A stretch of DNA of 64,000 nt from Parietaria judaica (GCA_954871525.1 OX940871.1:19095086-19159085); one strand, 5' to 3'; positions 21,835 to 35,032 are shown, counted from the first letter of the stretch. Translations and numbers: made by a program. The notes: generated by a model not told the origin, from the sequence alone.

Positions 21835-24400
21835 AAGCAAGGGACCATTTATGCTATATCTGAAAGAATAGGGCTAAATCAGCACACGCTCATAAAAAAG
21901 GGGCTAATAATTGCAATATCTCACTCCCAAATCCAACAGAAATTTTTTAAGCACTCAAGCAAGATCCTTAAAAAAAAAAAAATAGAACTTTTGCACGCCT
22001 TATCTGTCGTTGTCGTTTTCCCACACGAGCTAAACTCGCACGTGAGATGCACGTGTGTGACAGACTCCTTAACAGTTAACGCAACTAACGGAAACGGAGT
22101 AACTTGCAAAAAAATTAAACATCAGGGGAGAAAGACACAAAAGAATAAAGTTGGAGGTGTAACGGCAAAACTCTCGTAGCCGTGAGAGTGGCGTGCTTTG
22201 ACGGTTATAGCCCTCGAGTGCAGGATATGATAGCACGTGGCAGGCCATTGTTGTCGTGCGAAAACGACAAAAGCGGGGGTATGTTTTGGAAACCCCGTTA
22301 TTCGTGCGAGATATAGTACAGCGAGGCTATTTTTGACCTTTAATAAAATAAGAAGAGAATGGTGGATTGTGGGACCCACAAGCCCAAAGTGCTTGCTTAT
22401 CTGACACGTTGTGGCCAGCTTACAAGTGTCAGCCTGGAATGGCTTTCTTCACTTTTTTTAAGCTAATTATTGTGATGTCACTTTGAGCCCTTAATCTCAT
22501 CTATAATGACGCAATTGCCCCTCTCATGTTCTTGCACGAGTACGTCGAGTAGCTATTTTTAAAACAAGAAAAATATGGGGTTTTTTATTTTTTTATTTTT
22601 TTTATATAGAAACATAAATGACTACTCTCACCTAATTTTGTAAATATGGTACAAAGCTTCGTATTTTATCAAACAATTTTTTTTAGTTCCGGTTATTATC
22701 CGAAATTGGATATCCAATTTTGGTTTCATACCGCTTTTCTTAAATTATGTCATTAGACTACAAAAATCAATTTTTTTTTATATATAAAAAAAAATCCGAA
22801 ACTAGAAAGTTTTAATTCCGTATTCAACTGGATCTAAAATTTTTGAATTTAGAAAAATTCAAAACGAGAATTTTCTAACTCCAAATTTTTTTGCGAATTT
22901 ATATCAAAATTTTAGAATTGTGGATGCCATATTTACAACATTTCTCTCACTATGTCTAAAGTGCAAATGTGATACAATTTCAACGCTAAGATTTTCTTTT
23001 TTCTAATTTTAGTACAAATATCATTAAGGGAACGAAAAGAAGTTCTCAGCTAAGCTTTTGACTTTGTTCCAAATCGATGATATAAAGGCCTTTTCCTTCA
23101 CATTACACTTTTTTTTTGCTTTACAATAGGTGGCACGTTTTGAGTAAAAATTAGAGGAACAAAAAAATAAAATCATGATCCATTTTCAAGAAGTCAATAA
23201 AAAAAAATATAATAAAGCACTACTACACATGCAAGACTTGTCTTGTGGATAAGATGATTAAATACGATAATTTTGCTGATCAGAAAATACATTTGTTCAA
23301 ATGTTCCGACTTATTTATTAAATTGACGATTAGTTCGATACAAGAGACTTTTTTTTTTATTTCCACATTTTTTGGGACACTTCACAGATTATATTTCATT
23401 TTGAGATTATTTTAGATCATTTCACTATGTATTTTTAGCGTTTTTTAAAATTAAAATATTGGAAAACATAGATATTTATTTTACATAAGAGTATCATTTT
23501 TGTTTATTAAATCTATTTGACAATTCGATTTTATCTCTTCTAGTAAAAAATAATTTTGTTTGAAGATAGAGGATACATTAATTTGAAGAAAAGACGAAGA
23601 AGATAGGGCAAAAACATATAGAAGATTAGATGAGAAGACAAGAGAACGGAGGAAGATTATAGGAGAAAAAAGAAGAAGTCGAATGATGAAAAAAAGCGGA
23701 ATATGTCATTTAAATTCGAGAAACACATAAATTAACTCAAAAGAAGAAAAAATTATTGTTGGAACATGGTTTCAAATTTTAAATTCTTTTAAATCCCGCC
23801 TCAGCAAGATAAACGTAGTTTCAAATGACGGAAAGCCGCGACGTATATGCTCCTCAAACAAAATTTTAATTTTTTTAACAAAGAACGGAGCTTCAAACGA
23901 CCAAATAATTTTTTCGTCGTAGGAAGGTATTCACGCCGCGCCGAGAATATTGTTAGTCGCGGCGTAAATACCTACCAGCGACACAAAAACTCTTCCACCG
24001 TTCAAACCTAAAAATTCTTAAATTTGAATTACAGATAATTTTGGCATTATTTAAACTCTGAGGCTACAAATTTGTAATAGAGCATGCACCATATAATTAC
24101 ACAATCTTTTAACATAACGAGAGTCTCATGATGGCACATTATGATCATTTATGTATATAAACGAACATATTATATTACTAAAACTTACTATTAATGGAGT
24201 TTAAGCAAGGGCATTTTCGTCAATTCCTTTATTAATCTGCTTAATCGTCATCATCTCTTTTGCACGCGCCAAAAAGACGATATTTTCAACATAAAAAAGT
24301 AAATTGAAATGTAAGTCATTTTATTTGATTTAGCAACCATTTATTTATTTATTTATTTAAATATATATTATTTAAACTCGTCATCTTCCATCCACAGTCT
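21835..24400. other. Long intergenic region with one strong hairpin
   Basis: No gene recognised. A GC-rich stem-loop lies at 23921-23976: the left arm aggaaggtattcacgccgcg pairs with cgcggcgtaaatacctacc. Related gccgcgacgta wording appears near 23832. The rest is AT-rich with homopolymer runs. Confidence 0.55.
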
Positions 24401-24472
24401 CTCTTTAAGGAACCAGAATCACAACCTCCGTTGAAGAAGACCTTCAAGCTCCCGATTCCACTTCGATTCTCG

Positions 24473-24879
24473 GTAAACCTCGCTTACTTCCATTTCCTCC
24501 TTCTCGCCACTCCTCCGATTCCATTCAGAATCCTTTTTTCCGCGAGAATTTTGGCTGTGTTCGGAAGAAGTGGAAAGCGATACGAGTTTTGCGATTTTGC
24601 AGTGAGAAATGGCTTTCGAACCAGTCGCTCGCTTTCTTCTGTGCTTTCTGATTCTGGATTCCTCGGGAATTGGTTTTGGTTTCGTGTTTGTTCCGTTTAA
24701 GGAGACAAGATTGACAGTCTGAGTGTACGATACGTTTTTTTGGTTGGATTAAGAGATATTTCGAGTTCGGATTTTGCTGATTTGATTGCTTTTCGCTTTG
24801 CATGTTAATGGCGCTTTGTTCTGATTTGGATCCGAACTTGCATATTGATGAGTGTGCTTGGTGTTTGTGTGAACTGCAG
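24473..24879 (+). other. Probable 5' UTR intron of NF-YA
   Basis: Donor CG/GTAAACC at 24473 and acceptor AACTGCAG at 24872-24879 lie upstream of the coding start. The acceptor is followed within 35 nt by the start codon. A TATA-like atatatattatttaa lies near 24360-24374. The intron is inferred from splice signals and from the usual structure of plant NF-YA genes. Confidence 0.5.
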
Positions 24880-24913
24880 AGAGTGAGACTAGAAGACGAA
24901 GGAGATTCAGTGA

Positions 24914-26399
24914 ATGATGCCGGCGAAAGCCGAACGCGGCGGCATAGGGTCGCAGCTTTCCGGGGACAGCGCATTGGAGGACACTCTCTATTCTCAACCA
25001 TGGTGGCAAGTAGGGTCGAACAACCCGTCCGACTCTGGAAAATTCCCGAGATCATCGTTCTCCGGTCAAGCTAACAGTTCGTTCGCAGATGAAGCTTCGT
25101 TATCAGGTATTAATTTCTGAAGAATCTTGGTTAGGATTTGCCAAGCCGAAGAAACAACGGAATTAAGTTTATGTCGTTTATTCGGCTTAGCTTGCGTTTG
25201 GTTGAGTATTTGAACTAGTATAATCGACATATGTGGCTCAAGCCACGCGACATACTGAATATTCAAAACGCGGACCTTACCCGGGAAAAAATTATCTATT
25301 TTTGTTGGCATGAATGAACACAAATTTAAATTACAGATCGCTGATCAAAGACCCGTGAAAGATTTTCCCTTGACGAAAATGTGTACACTTGGTTTTTCCT
25401 GTATTTTTGTTGGTCATTGATCATTAGGCGATCCTCGTCGTAAATTTAATCTAGAACCGCTAGTTACCAAAGGGACTTGAAAATTCTTCCACATTGACCG
25501 AACACATGCGGTTGACTTATTTCTGTTGTGTCGGATTTTGATCAGAACGCCATAACCGAGCAGTTCCATCCTCAATGGCCCTGCCAGTCGGGGAACAGCT
25601 CGATCCGAATTCCGGAATGGACCTTGTTGGTCACTCTATCGTAAGAATCGTAAATTAGTCACCAAATAATTATTTGTGCTTTTACACAAATACGTAAAAC
25701 TGCAAGCAATTTAATTTGCAGGTTCTTACGCCGTATGCTTATGGGGATCCACAATACGGGGGGATATTTACTCCTTGCGGGCAAGCGGCTATGGTATGAA
25801 GAAAGATAACTTAATGAATAAGTAATACTTTCATATTGAAATTTCGATAGTTTATTATAGCCCCTTGAAATTAGAACAGCATTAACGGTACGATGACAGG
25901 TTCCTCCTCACTTATATGGTATGTATCCCGGGAGTAGAATGCCGTTGCCACTTGACATGGAAGAAGAACCTGTTTATGTGAATGCCAAACAGTACAACGG
26001 TATCCTTAGACGGAGACAGTCACGTGCTAAAGCCGAGCTTGAGAAGAAAGTGAGGACAAGTAGAAAGGTATGAGTAAATGTCACGTTTAAATGTAGTATA
26101 GTAAATTTTTCCGATTGAAAAATAAAATATCATGTTTTTCACGTTCTCCGCAGCCGTATCTTCATGAATCCCGACACCAGCATGCTATGAGAAGGGCAAG
26201 AGGCTGCGGAGGCCGTTTTCTGAACACCAAGAAACAAGACCAGTCAGAGAAAGACGCAAACTCAGACGGCAACGGGTCATCTCAATCCGCCAACGACGGA
26301 AATGCCCATCCGCCAAAGACGAAAACTTTGTCCAAAAAGGACGGAAATGCCCTCGGCCGTTCATACACTTTGCAATTCGGTGATGGCGGTTTCCTCTAA
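24914..26399 (+). CDS. NF-YA: NF-YA, CCAAT-box-binding transcription factor subunit A
   Basis: Five coding exons: 24914-25106, 25546-25640, 25722-25793, 25900-26067, 26154-26399, all joining in phase to 257 residues. The conserved core is complete. The NF-YB/NF-YC contact helix starts at [16 protein letters not shown] (residues 144-159) and runs through RAKAELEKK. The DNA-binding part is [19 protein letters not shown] (175-193) then CGGRFLN (194-200). The N-terminal WWQVGSNNP block and the [10 protein letters not shown] block ahead of the core are also typical of plant members. As part of the nuclear NF-Y trimer it inserts into the minor groove at CCAAT. Two ATG codons are adjacent at the start. 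The 3' UTR carries a miR169-type site, implying post-transcriptional control. I do not assign a subgroup number. Confidence 0.96.
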
Positions 26400-26529
26400 A
26401 CCAAATCCTCTGCTCGGAGGTACAATCCCGAGAAATACTCGTCGACCGATTTGGTAGTTCGAAACCCTTTTCTTATCATTGACTCACCGTAGTATCTTTC
26501 AGGCTCGGCTCGGTTCGGTTCGGAATTAT

Positions 26530-26550
26530 CAGGCAACTCATTCTTGGCTT
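26530..26550 (+). promoter_or_regulatory. miR169-type target site in NF-YA 3' UTR
   Basis: The 21-nt site starts caggcaactcattcttggct and lies 131 nt after the stop codon. It matches the known miR169 target form in plant NF-YA 3' UTRs, with mismatches only toward the middle and last base. Confidence 0.85.
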
Positions 26551-27114
26551 TTGGTAACTGGTTTGTTGGGGTATGGATGACAAAAAAATGGGAATCTGGG
26601 CTCCAACGACAGTTTCAGTTTCTTCGTATCATCAGTGTGACCCTTTTTGTATAATTATATGTATGCTTGCTCTGTATCTAATGATAAAAGAGCTTTGTCG
26701 TTTGTTTTGGAAACATTGAGATTCCAAGCTTGACGTTATGTATTAACGCACATGGGTTTTTTTGTTTGTTTCTTTTACCAACTTTTGTTCCATATTTATC
26801 ACTTTGTATTCCTTATCACAACGGGGGTATAGTGGTCAACGGGCATTTTACTCTACATATTTACAAGCTTCACAATTTCACTTACGAATCTCTCTTATGT
26901 TATGCTTATTATTTATTTATTATTATAATTTTGTTTTATATTCAAGTATGATTGTAATTAATTTGCACTCATGTTTTTTAAGTATTATAATTTGAAGATT
27001 CAGTTAATGCAAATTCCGTATTCATTTATCAGAATTGTTTTTTTTTTGTTCTCAAGGAATAACATATTTATTTTGCTCACTATACTTAACAAAACAAATA
27101 TACTATTAAAATTA

Positions 27115-28002
27115 GGGATAATAGCGGCAAAAGTGGCCAAAGTTAGGCCAAGTGTGCAAATAAGTGGCCAAACCGATTTAATATCGGCATAAGTAGCCAA
27201 AGTTTACCAAACCGTGGATAGTAAAAATTCTATCCATTTCATGTCAACGCCGTTAGTCCCGGCTCTAACTAACAATGAGGCCAAAATTATTAACGAGATT
27301 ATCACTTTTTTTACAAAGTTTTTAAAACACTACCCATTTTGGTACATTTTAATACACATAATGAGTAATATTTTTAAAAATATATTGTGGCTAAATGGGT
27401 ATTTCCTTAAACAAAATTTCGGGTCTCTAACAATTAAATATATCTCAATAAAATAATATTACAAAGTCTCGATTTTAGCCTCGACTCTAACTAACAATGT
27501 TAGGCTGACATTATTAACGAAATTTTTATTTTGTACCAACGTATTAAAACATACATATTTTAGTTCATTTTAATACACACAATGAGTAACTAAAAAAAAA
27601 AAACTTGTGGCTAAATGGGTATTTTTGCTTATGGCAATATTTTTATATTTATTAGAGAAGTTTTTTGTGCTATTGATGTTGATATATTGTTTTTATTGTT
27701 CATGTAACATTTTTGAAGTTCATATAGTGTTCTTGATATTCATATATTATTTTTAATGTTGATTTTAGTATTAGTCTTCTTGATGTTCATAGCATGTTTT
27801 CATATATTGACCTAAAATCTCAAACCAATTGAAAAAATAACGATTTTAGCGCTGACGTGGCTAACGGCGTTGACATGAAATGGATGGAATTTGTACTGTC
27901 CACGGTTTGGTAAACTTTGGCTACTTATGCCGATATTAAATCGGTTTGGCCACTTATTTGCACACTTAACCTAACTTTGACCACTTTTGCCGCTATTATC
28001 CC
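27115..28002. mobile_element. Non-autonomous Mutator-like element with long TIRs
   Basis: 888 bp. The ends begin GGGATAATAGCGGCAAAAGTGG and its complement, and stay paired for roughly 145 bp (27115-27262 and 27855-28002) with few mismatches. Perfect 9-bp target duplications ttaaaatta lie at 27106-27114 and 28003-28011. Long TIRs plus a 9-bp duplication are the hallmark of Mutator-type elements. The interior holds an imperfect duplication (about 27265-27440 versus 27490-27635), marked by taactaacaatg and tgtggctaaatgggtattt. No transposase is encoded. Confidence 0.9.
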
Positions 28003-28011
28003 TTAAAATTA

Positions 28012-30018
28012 AGAGTCATAATAAAAAATTGGTTTACTATCTTGTAAAAGTACTACAATACTTTTTTTTTTTTTTTTATTTGTAGTTCGTCACCCCTTTA
28101 ACTTAAAATCCTGGGTTCGTCTCTCTATACGACTGTAAAAATATACTAATTTTCATTTAAAGGAAAAAAAAGCTTAATTTAAACTTTAAAGAGTAATTAA
28201 AATCCAAAAAATTCAATTCCTTTTATCAAGAACCGAAATGTCCCGAATCGGCAGACATACAACCTACCTCAAAGGATACGGCCGCCCGTCAAAAATAAAA
28301 TTGTGCTCAAATTTATTTTAATTTTTAACTCATACTTACTCGGCCTCGATAAGTTGTACGTATTTTGAATCCGCAACTAAAAAAAAAACCGGGACTTTCG
28401 GATACCGGTCAAAAGATATCGAAAGGACATGTAGAAGAGAGGCCCACGCAGTCTATCTTGTGTATAAAATGTTCGGCCCATTACAACGAAGAGAGTAAGT
28501 ATAGTGTATACATTTTCTATATTATATATATCTTCACTTTACATACACGGCTCAAAGCCCTAATCTTTACCCTCTCTGGGGCTGCGATTCTCCGACTTTT
28601 GTGTGTGTGTTTATCTCAGTGATGAAAGATTTAGTAATCGGAGAATGGGGGATCATCGAAAGAGAGAGAGGCTCAGTTCTGGTCTTTGGAGCTCCCTTCT
28701 GGTTGAAGCACCTTTACCAAAACTACCCTTCTCTCTCCCCCATTTCCATGTCGATACTAGGCTCTTCTGAAAGATATACATGCACTTTTATATACATTCA
28801 TTTCCTTAAAGGTTACCGGATTCGGTTACCGGGTATCGAGAAAGAGCGGATGTTATAACGGATTCCGACACCCATAGTAGAAAAGCGGATATTATATCGG
28901 ATTTCGACACCTTGAAACCGGATTTGGTTTCGGGTGTCGGAGAAGATCGGATGTTGTACTGGATTTCGAGACTCAGGCACCGGATTTTTTTAGGCCGGAG
29001 AAAATCGGATATTATAATATCGGATTTGATGCCCTGAAACCGGATTCAGTTTTTTGGGTATCGGAGAAATGTGAAAAATATATCGGATTCCGATTTTGGT
29101 TTAAGAAAAAATATAACAAGTAAGCACTTATCGAAGGCTTGTGATTGTTCTTAAACATCACACGAGCTCAAAAATCGTGCGAAATCATTTGTATCGTCTT
29201 ACTTTCCTTGTTCCAGATGCATCCCGAGAGTTTGCTTCGTGTCGTTTTTTATTAGTATCGTTATTAATTTAAGTTATAAAAAATATATTTAAATTGAGTT
29301 TGTCGATTTATTATGTTTTTTAAATGATTTAATTACGTCATCTTTTTATTAGTTTAGGGTTAATAATATTTAGACGTTTTATTAATTGCGTTTGTTCCAT
29401 ATATTAAGTTGAAATTATTTGATTTATTTAGAAGAGTTTAAGCTAATGAAAAAGGTAGCCAATAAACATTCAAAAATTATATCTCTCTGAGATCGTGCTT
29501 GTGAGTTATTGTCCGAAATTTTTAATTTTCCCAATTCGATCAATTTTGGTCGCGTATCAATTTTTAGGAATACGGGTCAATCGCTTATAAATCAAATTTC
29601 AAAGATTACGATTTTGAATGTTTAATGACTATTTTCTCATTAGTATGAGCTCTATTAAATAGAGCAAATGCTTACAACTTAATAGGATGGATCGCTCGAC
29701 TAATAAAACTTCTTAACGACCCTAACTTAATAAAAAGAAAAATGACGTAATTAATTAATTTAAAGGACATAATAAAAACGTCGAGCTCAACTTAAATAAC
29801 CTAATTAAGTAACGATACTAATAAAATAAACGACATGGAGCCTAAACTCTCGGGAAGTATAAGTTCTCTTGATCAATCACTTTTTCTTGAGGATTATTTC
29901 TAGACCTGATTCCAAGTTAAATAAAGATAATCCAATCAAGTGTATTATAATAAGATATTATTACGACAAAATCTTTGTATTATCAAAGGAACAGGGATTA
30001 TTTTGCTTGTTCACGAAC
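28012..30018. other. Intergenic region between MULE and CCD1-A
   Basis: No gene supported. Contains the cggat-rich degenerate array at about 28810-29090 (separate entry) and AT-rich sequence. Plus-strand open frames here show no known domain. Confidence 0.5.
28810..29090. repeat. Degenerate array of cggat-type units
   Basis: Repeated wording of the form gagaaNatcggatNttataNcggattNcgacacc occurs at about 28840, 28878, 28942 and 29000. It alternates with gaaaccggattNggttt blocks near 28914 and 29036. Unit spacing of roughly 40-65 bp is irregular. Confidence 0.55.
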
Positions 30019-33000
30019 TCAGAGGTTTGCTTGTTCTTGAAGTTGCTCCTGTCAAAGATCCATGAAAACCCAGGTCAAATGTGAGATTTTTTATGGAACA
30101 AAGAGATAGCTTGTAATACAAGAAACGCAATATTGAAAGAATAGGAATAAGATTTTTATGCTGCAAAACAACTGACCTCTGTCACAAATATGGCATGGAA
30201 TCCCAGCGGAACTCTCTGCGGTAGATCAATCACTGCGACCGGATCCGATGACATTGTTTTCGCGTCAATCACGTGCACCGCCGATTTCCTGCGTTGTTCA
30301 GAACCCGAGTTGGGTGAGGGAAAACAAAATTAAGACAAATAAAGAGAACGAGAAACTTCTGTGAGTACCCTGAATTCTCGTCGTGAACGAAGAGAATCAA
30401 ATAGCCGTCGTCTTCCTTGGAGGCGAAACCGGGCTGTTTCGGGACAAACACGGCCTCGGATCCGTAACGGCCGCTTCCCAAATCATAGAGCCCTTTGACG
30501 TTTCCTCCTATTTCAATATGGTTCTTCCCACTTTCTGGCTCGGCTTCAAGGTCAAATTTCACAATTCCCGTCACCTTCCCGATCTTCCCCAGCCTGGTGG
30601 CGTAAATGTACCGTTGTTTTCTGACAAAAATTCCACGAGAACATGTTGAAATAATGTTTGCCGGGTGAAAATCACGGTTCGGGTCAGTATATACCTGCCG
30701 GTGTAGTTCTCGTTCAGTCTGGGAAACTCGACGGCAGATTCTGAGATCTTCCTCTGCTTCGCTTCACCGGTTTTCATGTTGAATCTCATCTCGTACCTGA
30801 AAGAAGAACAATGTCATAAGGTGATAAAACATTTCTAATATACATCAGAATTTGAAGATGAACTTCTCTCACAGTTCAGTTGTGAAATGTTCGAGCTTTT
30901 CGTCGAAAACTCCGCACATGGCAGCCAAATCCACGTCCTCGAGGCGGCAGGTGACGAGCACGACTTCGTCGCCCTCTTCCCAAGCATTGGCTGATATGAT
31001 CATGAAGGTCAAAGTCAAAGTCAAAACAGAGCATAGAGGTCGACCTTGGTTCTCTTGACTTGAGAGATCGCTCACCATTGTGGAAAATGAAGCAATTTGG
31101 AAGCTCGAACCACTTGATCAGAAGCTCGTCTTTCGCGTACCTCGGGAGAACACCGAACCGGGCTTTCTTGGCTGCGTCGAAAACGTATCCCAGCTGATTC
31201 TTTTTCAACATTTCCTGCATGTTGAACAAGGCTTAGAAAATCAATTCAAGACTGAGTAAATTATCAGCAATTTTCGTAACTTAGTCGTGTTATCGCAATT
31301 CTCGACGTAACTTATTACAGAAGTTTCTCCATTCAATTTACAAGTTGCAGCGGTTTCTATTGTAATCGCCAAAAAATTGACATTTTTTGACAAATTTTAC
31401 GACGATAAAAAATTGTGCATTGCACGCGTTTTGAAATTATATGAAAATGTCGATCTCAAAGAGAAATTACGAATTCATGAGAAAATTGCTACAAAATAAT
31501 TTTAGGCGGGTAACCGGCAAATAGCAACAAGTTCAAGGGCGTAACTGATAATTACTTAAAATTATCAAAGAAAAAATAAACAGCTAATGCATACCTTTGG
31601 GTTGAAAATCAAAGGAAGGTCCATAAAAATGGCGTAATTCTCAGTGACTGCAAAGTCGTGCATCATGACGACATCGGAGAAGGTTACGTTCACCGGATCG
31701 CTCATGACCCCGTCCTTTGTGACGACTCTGTATGTCAAAAACGGCTCCTTCAGTGCATAGCCAAACGTAAACATCTCACCTGCATTGGAATTTCATCACA
31801 GTTATAACAAACTCGGACGATGACAACATCGACGCTGAAAAGTTCGAATGATTGTCGTACCGGTAACCGGATCGATCTTCGGATGAGCTGTGAATGGATG
31901 TTCCAATCTCTTGTCATAATCTATCAAGCCAAGCGTTTCAAGATCGCCATCTTCTAACACCTTAAGAACATCTGCGCTTTATAAATACGGTATTAGAGTG
32001 TGTGACCTGAAACCGTTTTGGAAAAACGAACCAAGGAAAGGAGAAATGAAATGCTCACAAGGTTTGTCTTGCTCGTGAAGTACTAGCAGCTTTCCGTCGT
32101 GGTACGTGAGAGCGGTATTGGCTGAAAGAGCGAGATTAAGTTATCATTGCTTAAAGCATAGTAATTCACTTAGTAAGTAAGTTAATTACCTGTTCCATAT
32201 CCGAAGGAAGGATCTAAAACCCCGAGTTTTTCTCTAAGGATTTGCAGGCCGTACTTGAATGCTCCGTAAAGCCCTTTGAGGTCTCCAATCTGAAAACGCA
32301 TCAATACATACCTGGAATACTTATAAAGAACAAGTATTAATCCGCTCAACTACTCGAAATTTCGTTTGTTGGTACACTTTACCCCTGAGGTTTAGTTAGT
32401 AGCAGTAACGCGCAATATAATTACAAAAAGTAGCATATTGTCTCATATACATTAAACAATGCCGGAAAACGTGAAAGGCGTAAGCACCACGTAACTTATT
32501 GGAGGGTAGTTCCGTCTATTTTATTACTCTATCGCGAAACTTTCACTTTTACACTTTTTCCAAAATTGTGCCATAGTTTTAACCTAATATATTATTTAAA
32601 AGAATAACAATTCAATATTTTTCCGTCATTTTCAAAAGTTCACGACGATTACGAGCAAAGTTCAAGGGGCGTTTACAGGGTCACAAACCTTGGCGTATTT
32701 CTCTTCTCCGAAATACTCTTCCTGCTTGAGACGTGACGTTCTTACATATCGCGACACGTATGTTGCTTTCCCGTCTTTGATCCGGACACCATGAACCATA
32801 CTGCAACATATCAGACATCATTTATCAGAGCTCAGAAGCTTATGAACTTTGCCAGTTCATAAAACCCGAAAACATGAAGTTACTGAAAATATGTTGGAGA
32901 AGAAGATCAAACACACCCGTCTCCATCAAACCTGCACAGAGAGAATGCAAAGAGAAAACAAAAATAAGCAAACGAAACGATAAGTTAGAGGCGGAACCAG

Positions 33001-33826
33001 GTACGGTATAATAGATTATGATTTCTTCGCTAATTCGAACAGCATTTTTCGGTTAGAGGATATTTGTATCCACTAACCGTTTTTACTTTGATTTTTCAAT
33101 TGTTGCTTACCTGAGCAAAATTGTTCATTTAAATCGATTAATTGTTATTAAGCGCTGCAAGCGGTATTTTCTTTTTCTTTATAAAGCGGTCAACCGGTTT
33201 TAAATTCGAATAAACGAGCTAGATTGGATAATAACATATTGAGTAAGGAGAAACAAGAGAACCAGTGATATCCGGCGACGGGGTCAAACTTCTGATTCGG
33301 ACCGACTCGAGCAAATTCGCCGTTTAAGCACTCCTGTGTAATAATTAAGTCATTTCTTGATGCTTAATAATGTATAGTTTTAAGACAAAAGGGTAAGATT
33401 GAGGAATACTTGTCAATAAATAATTAATTGGAATCTCTTAAGATAGGATCTTCCCAATTAATTAATCAATTACATGTGAAAATTCTATCATATTAAGATA
33501 ATCTTTTATACAGTGATTATATGAGAGCACATTATGGTAAATCCGAATTCAACCCATCAAAAAAGATCGAGTCTTTGAAGAGACAGAGTCATTGTACAAA
33601 CCGGAATATGTCCGGTGACAGGAAGGCCGTTAACCGGGGCGGATTCGTGGCGAACAGGAGAGAAGCTACCGGAGAGAAAATGGTGAGGCTTGGTCGAGTG
33701 ATGCATGGTCGTGACGATCATCTTCTCTACCCAATCGATCAGCGTCGAAGTCAACCCTTTCCGCGGCTGCGGGTTGACCTCAACGATGCCCTTCCCGGCT
33801 CCGATCGCCGCCTTCTCCGCCTCCAT
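30019..33826 (-). CDS. CCD1: Carotenoid 9,10(9',10')-cleavage dioxygenase 1, copy A
   Basis: Fourteen exons on minus: 33826-33602, 33333-33263, 32931-32917, 32800-32689, 32289-32190, 32121-32059, 31971-31861, 31779-31595, 31214-31076, 30990-30873, 30796-30695, 30620-30369, 30288-30177, 30048-30019. All join in phase to 544 residues, the usual CCD1 length. The four iron-binding histidines are His225 (TAHPKID), His273 (VMMHDFA), His339 (CFIFHN) and His529 (GFHAIF). There is no plastid transit peptide, in keeping with the cytosolic location of CCD1. CCD1 enzymes cut carotenoids and apocarotenoids to C13 ketones such as beta-ionone. The start [13 protein letters not shown] was chosen over an upstream Met by family alignment. 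It is the downstream member of a tandem pair with copy B and differs at [14 protein letters not shown] and other surface stretches. Confidence 0.95.
32917..32931 (-). other. 15-nt microexon of CCD1-A
   Basis: GTTTGATGGAGACGG, flanked by TGCAG and GTGTGT. It encodes most of the FDGDG block needed for an in-frame CCD1; skipping it would delete five residues. Confidence 0.88.
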
Positions 33827-35032
33827 TATTACAAAGCTTTCTCCGATTAACAAGTCTATATAATTGAAGGATAAAAAGTGTAAGATATAATGTGATGTTT
33901 CACATCAATAATTTCGTATTGTCTGCTGACTTTTTTCTCCACAATTGCACACTGCTACACTGGAATCTTTGTCTTTGTCTACTACCTATATAATATAATA
34001 ATATATAATATATCCAATTTCCAATATTGTGGTTTATTATTGACGTTGAATCATTGCCATATCATGATCTTCTAATTGTGCTTCTTTTCCCAAGAAGATA
34101 AAAATAAAAATCTATTCCATTGAGTAATACATTGTACATATATTAGTATTGTTTTAACTTTTAAGTGCCACGGACTCACGGCCGGACCTACCTGTCCCGC
34201 GTTTCGGCCTCCCGCCGGCCACTCATGCCCGGGTTGCACAACTCTCGATGCTTCCTGGACGAGTAAAACCCACCCGCACAATCTGGGGTTCGCGACCAAT
34301 CCCTGTATATTTTTATAATTTTTTTGTAAGTAAAACGATTTGAAAAAGTAATTAAGTGGGCGGGTTTTTCACGCACCCTTGGGCGCGGCTACGGGCCACC
34401 ACAGTCCGCAGAAGAGGTATGGTTCAGACATGTCCTGGGTGCGGGCATCCTATTTGAAAAGCGGTTCCACGCTAACAAACCAAACATAATTAAGTAGAAA
34501 TTAAAAAGTAGAGGTTAAGAAATGAAAAATGTGAGCATTTGGATACAAATTTTGAAAGATGTTAAAATCTTAGCTGCGCAACATAGGATACATGTATAAT
34601 CATCATCATAAATGCTCATGAATTGTGAAGACAAAAAGGACACAAATTTCTTTCCGATAGGTAATTTTCCCCGGAAATAAAGACAAAAATTTGTAACGGT
34701 GGCATGACTAACGGTGGAGGACGGAAATTTCGACAGAGGTACTAATAGGGATACAAAACTAAAGAATTGGAACTTTTTCCGAGAATTTTTATTTTGGAAC
34801 TTACTGGCCACTTTTTGAAAGCTTTAGTACTTTTGCCGGGATTAACCAAAAGGAATTGATATTCAAAGGAGTTTCATAGACTTAAGTCTAAAAGTACATA
34901 TTGATATTACAGAGTTTATTTTTTGTATAACAACTTCATATACATACGCCTTTATTCATTTCTATCAATTCTGTGAGATCAAACTCTGCGTTGACCATCC
35001 ACAATGAATTTTTTGTATCTTCATGCGTTGAC
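33827..35032. other. Intergenic region between the CCD1 copies, with GC-rich repeat-like patches
   Basis: 1.2 kb that must include the promoter of copy A. Two GC-rich patches, 34165-34305 and 34358-34470, stand out from AT-rich surroundings and look like fragments of a dispersed element (gcccgggttgcac, ggggttcgcgacc, gggcgcggctacgggcc). I could not find matching target duplications or a coding frame. Confidence 0.45.

Noticed and set aside
33521..33850. Plus-strand frame antisense to CCD1-A exon 1, and similar ones across both CCD1 genes
   Set aside because: They mirror conserved minus-strand exons and lack independent support.
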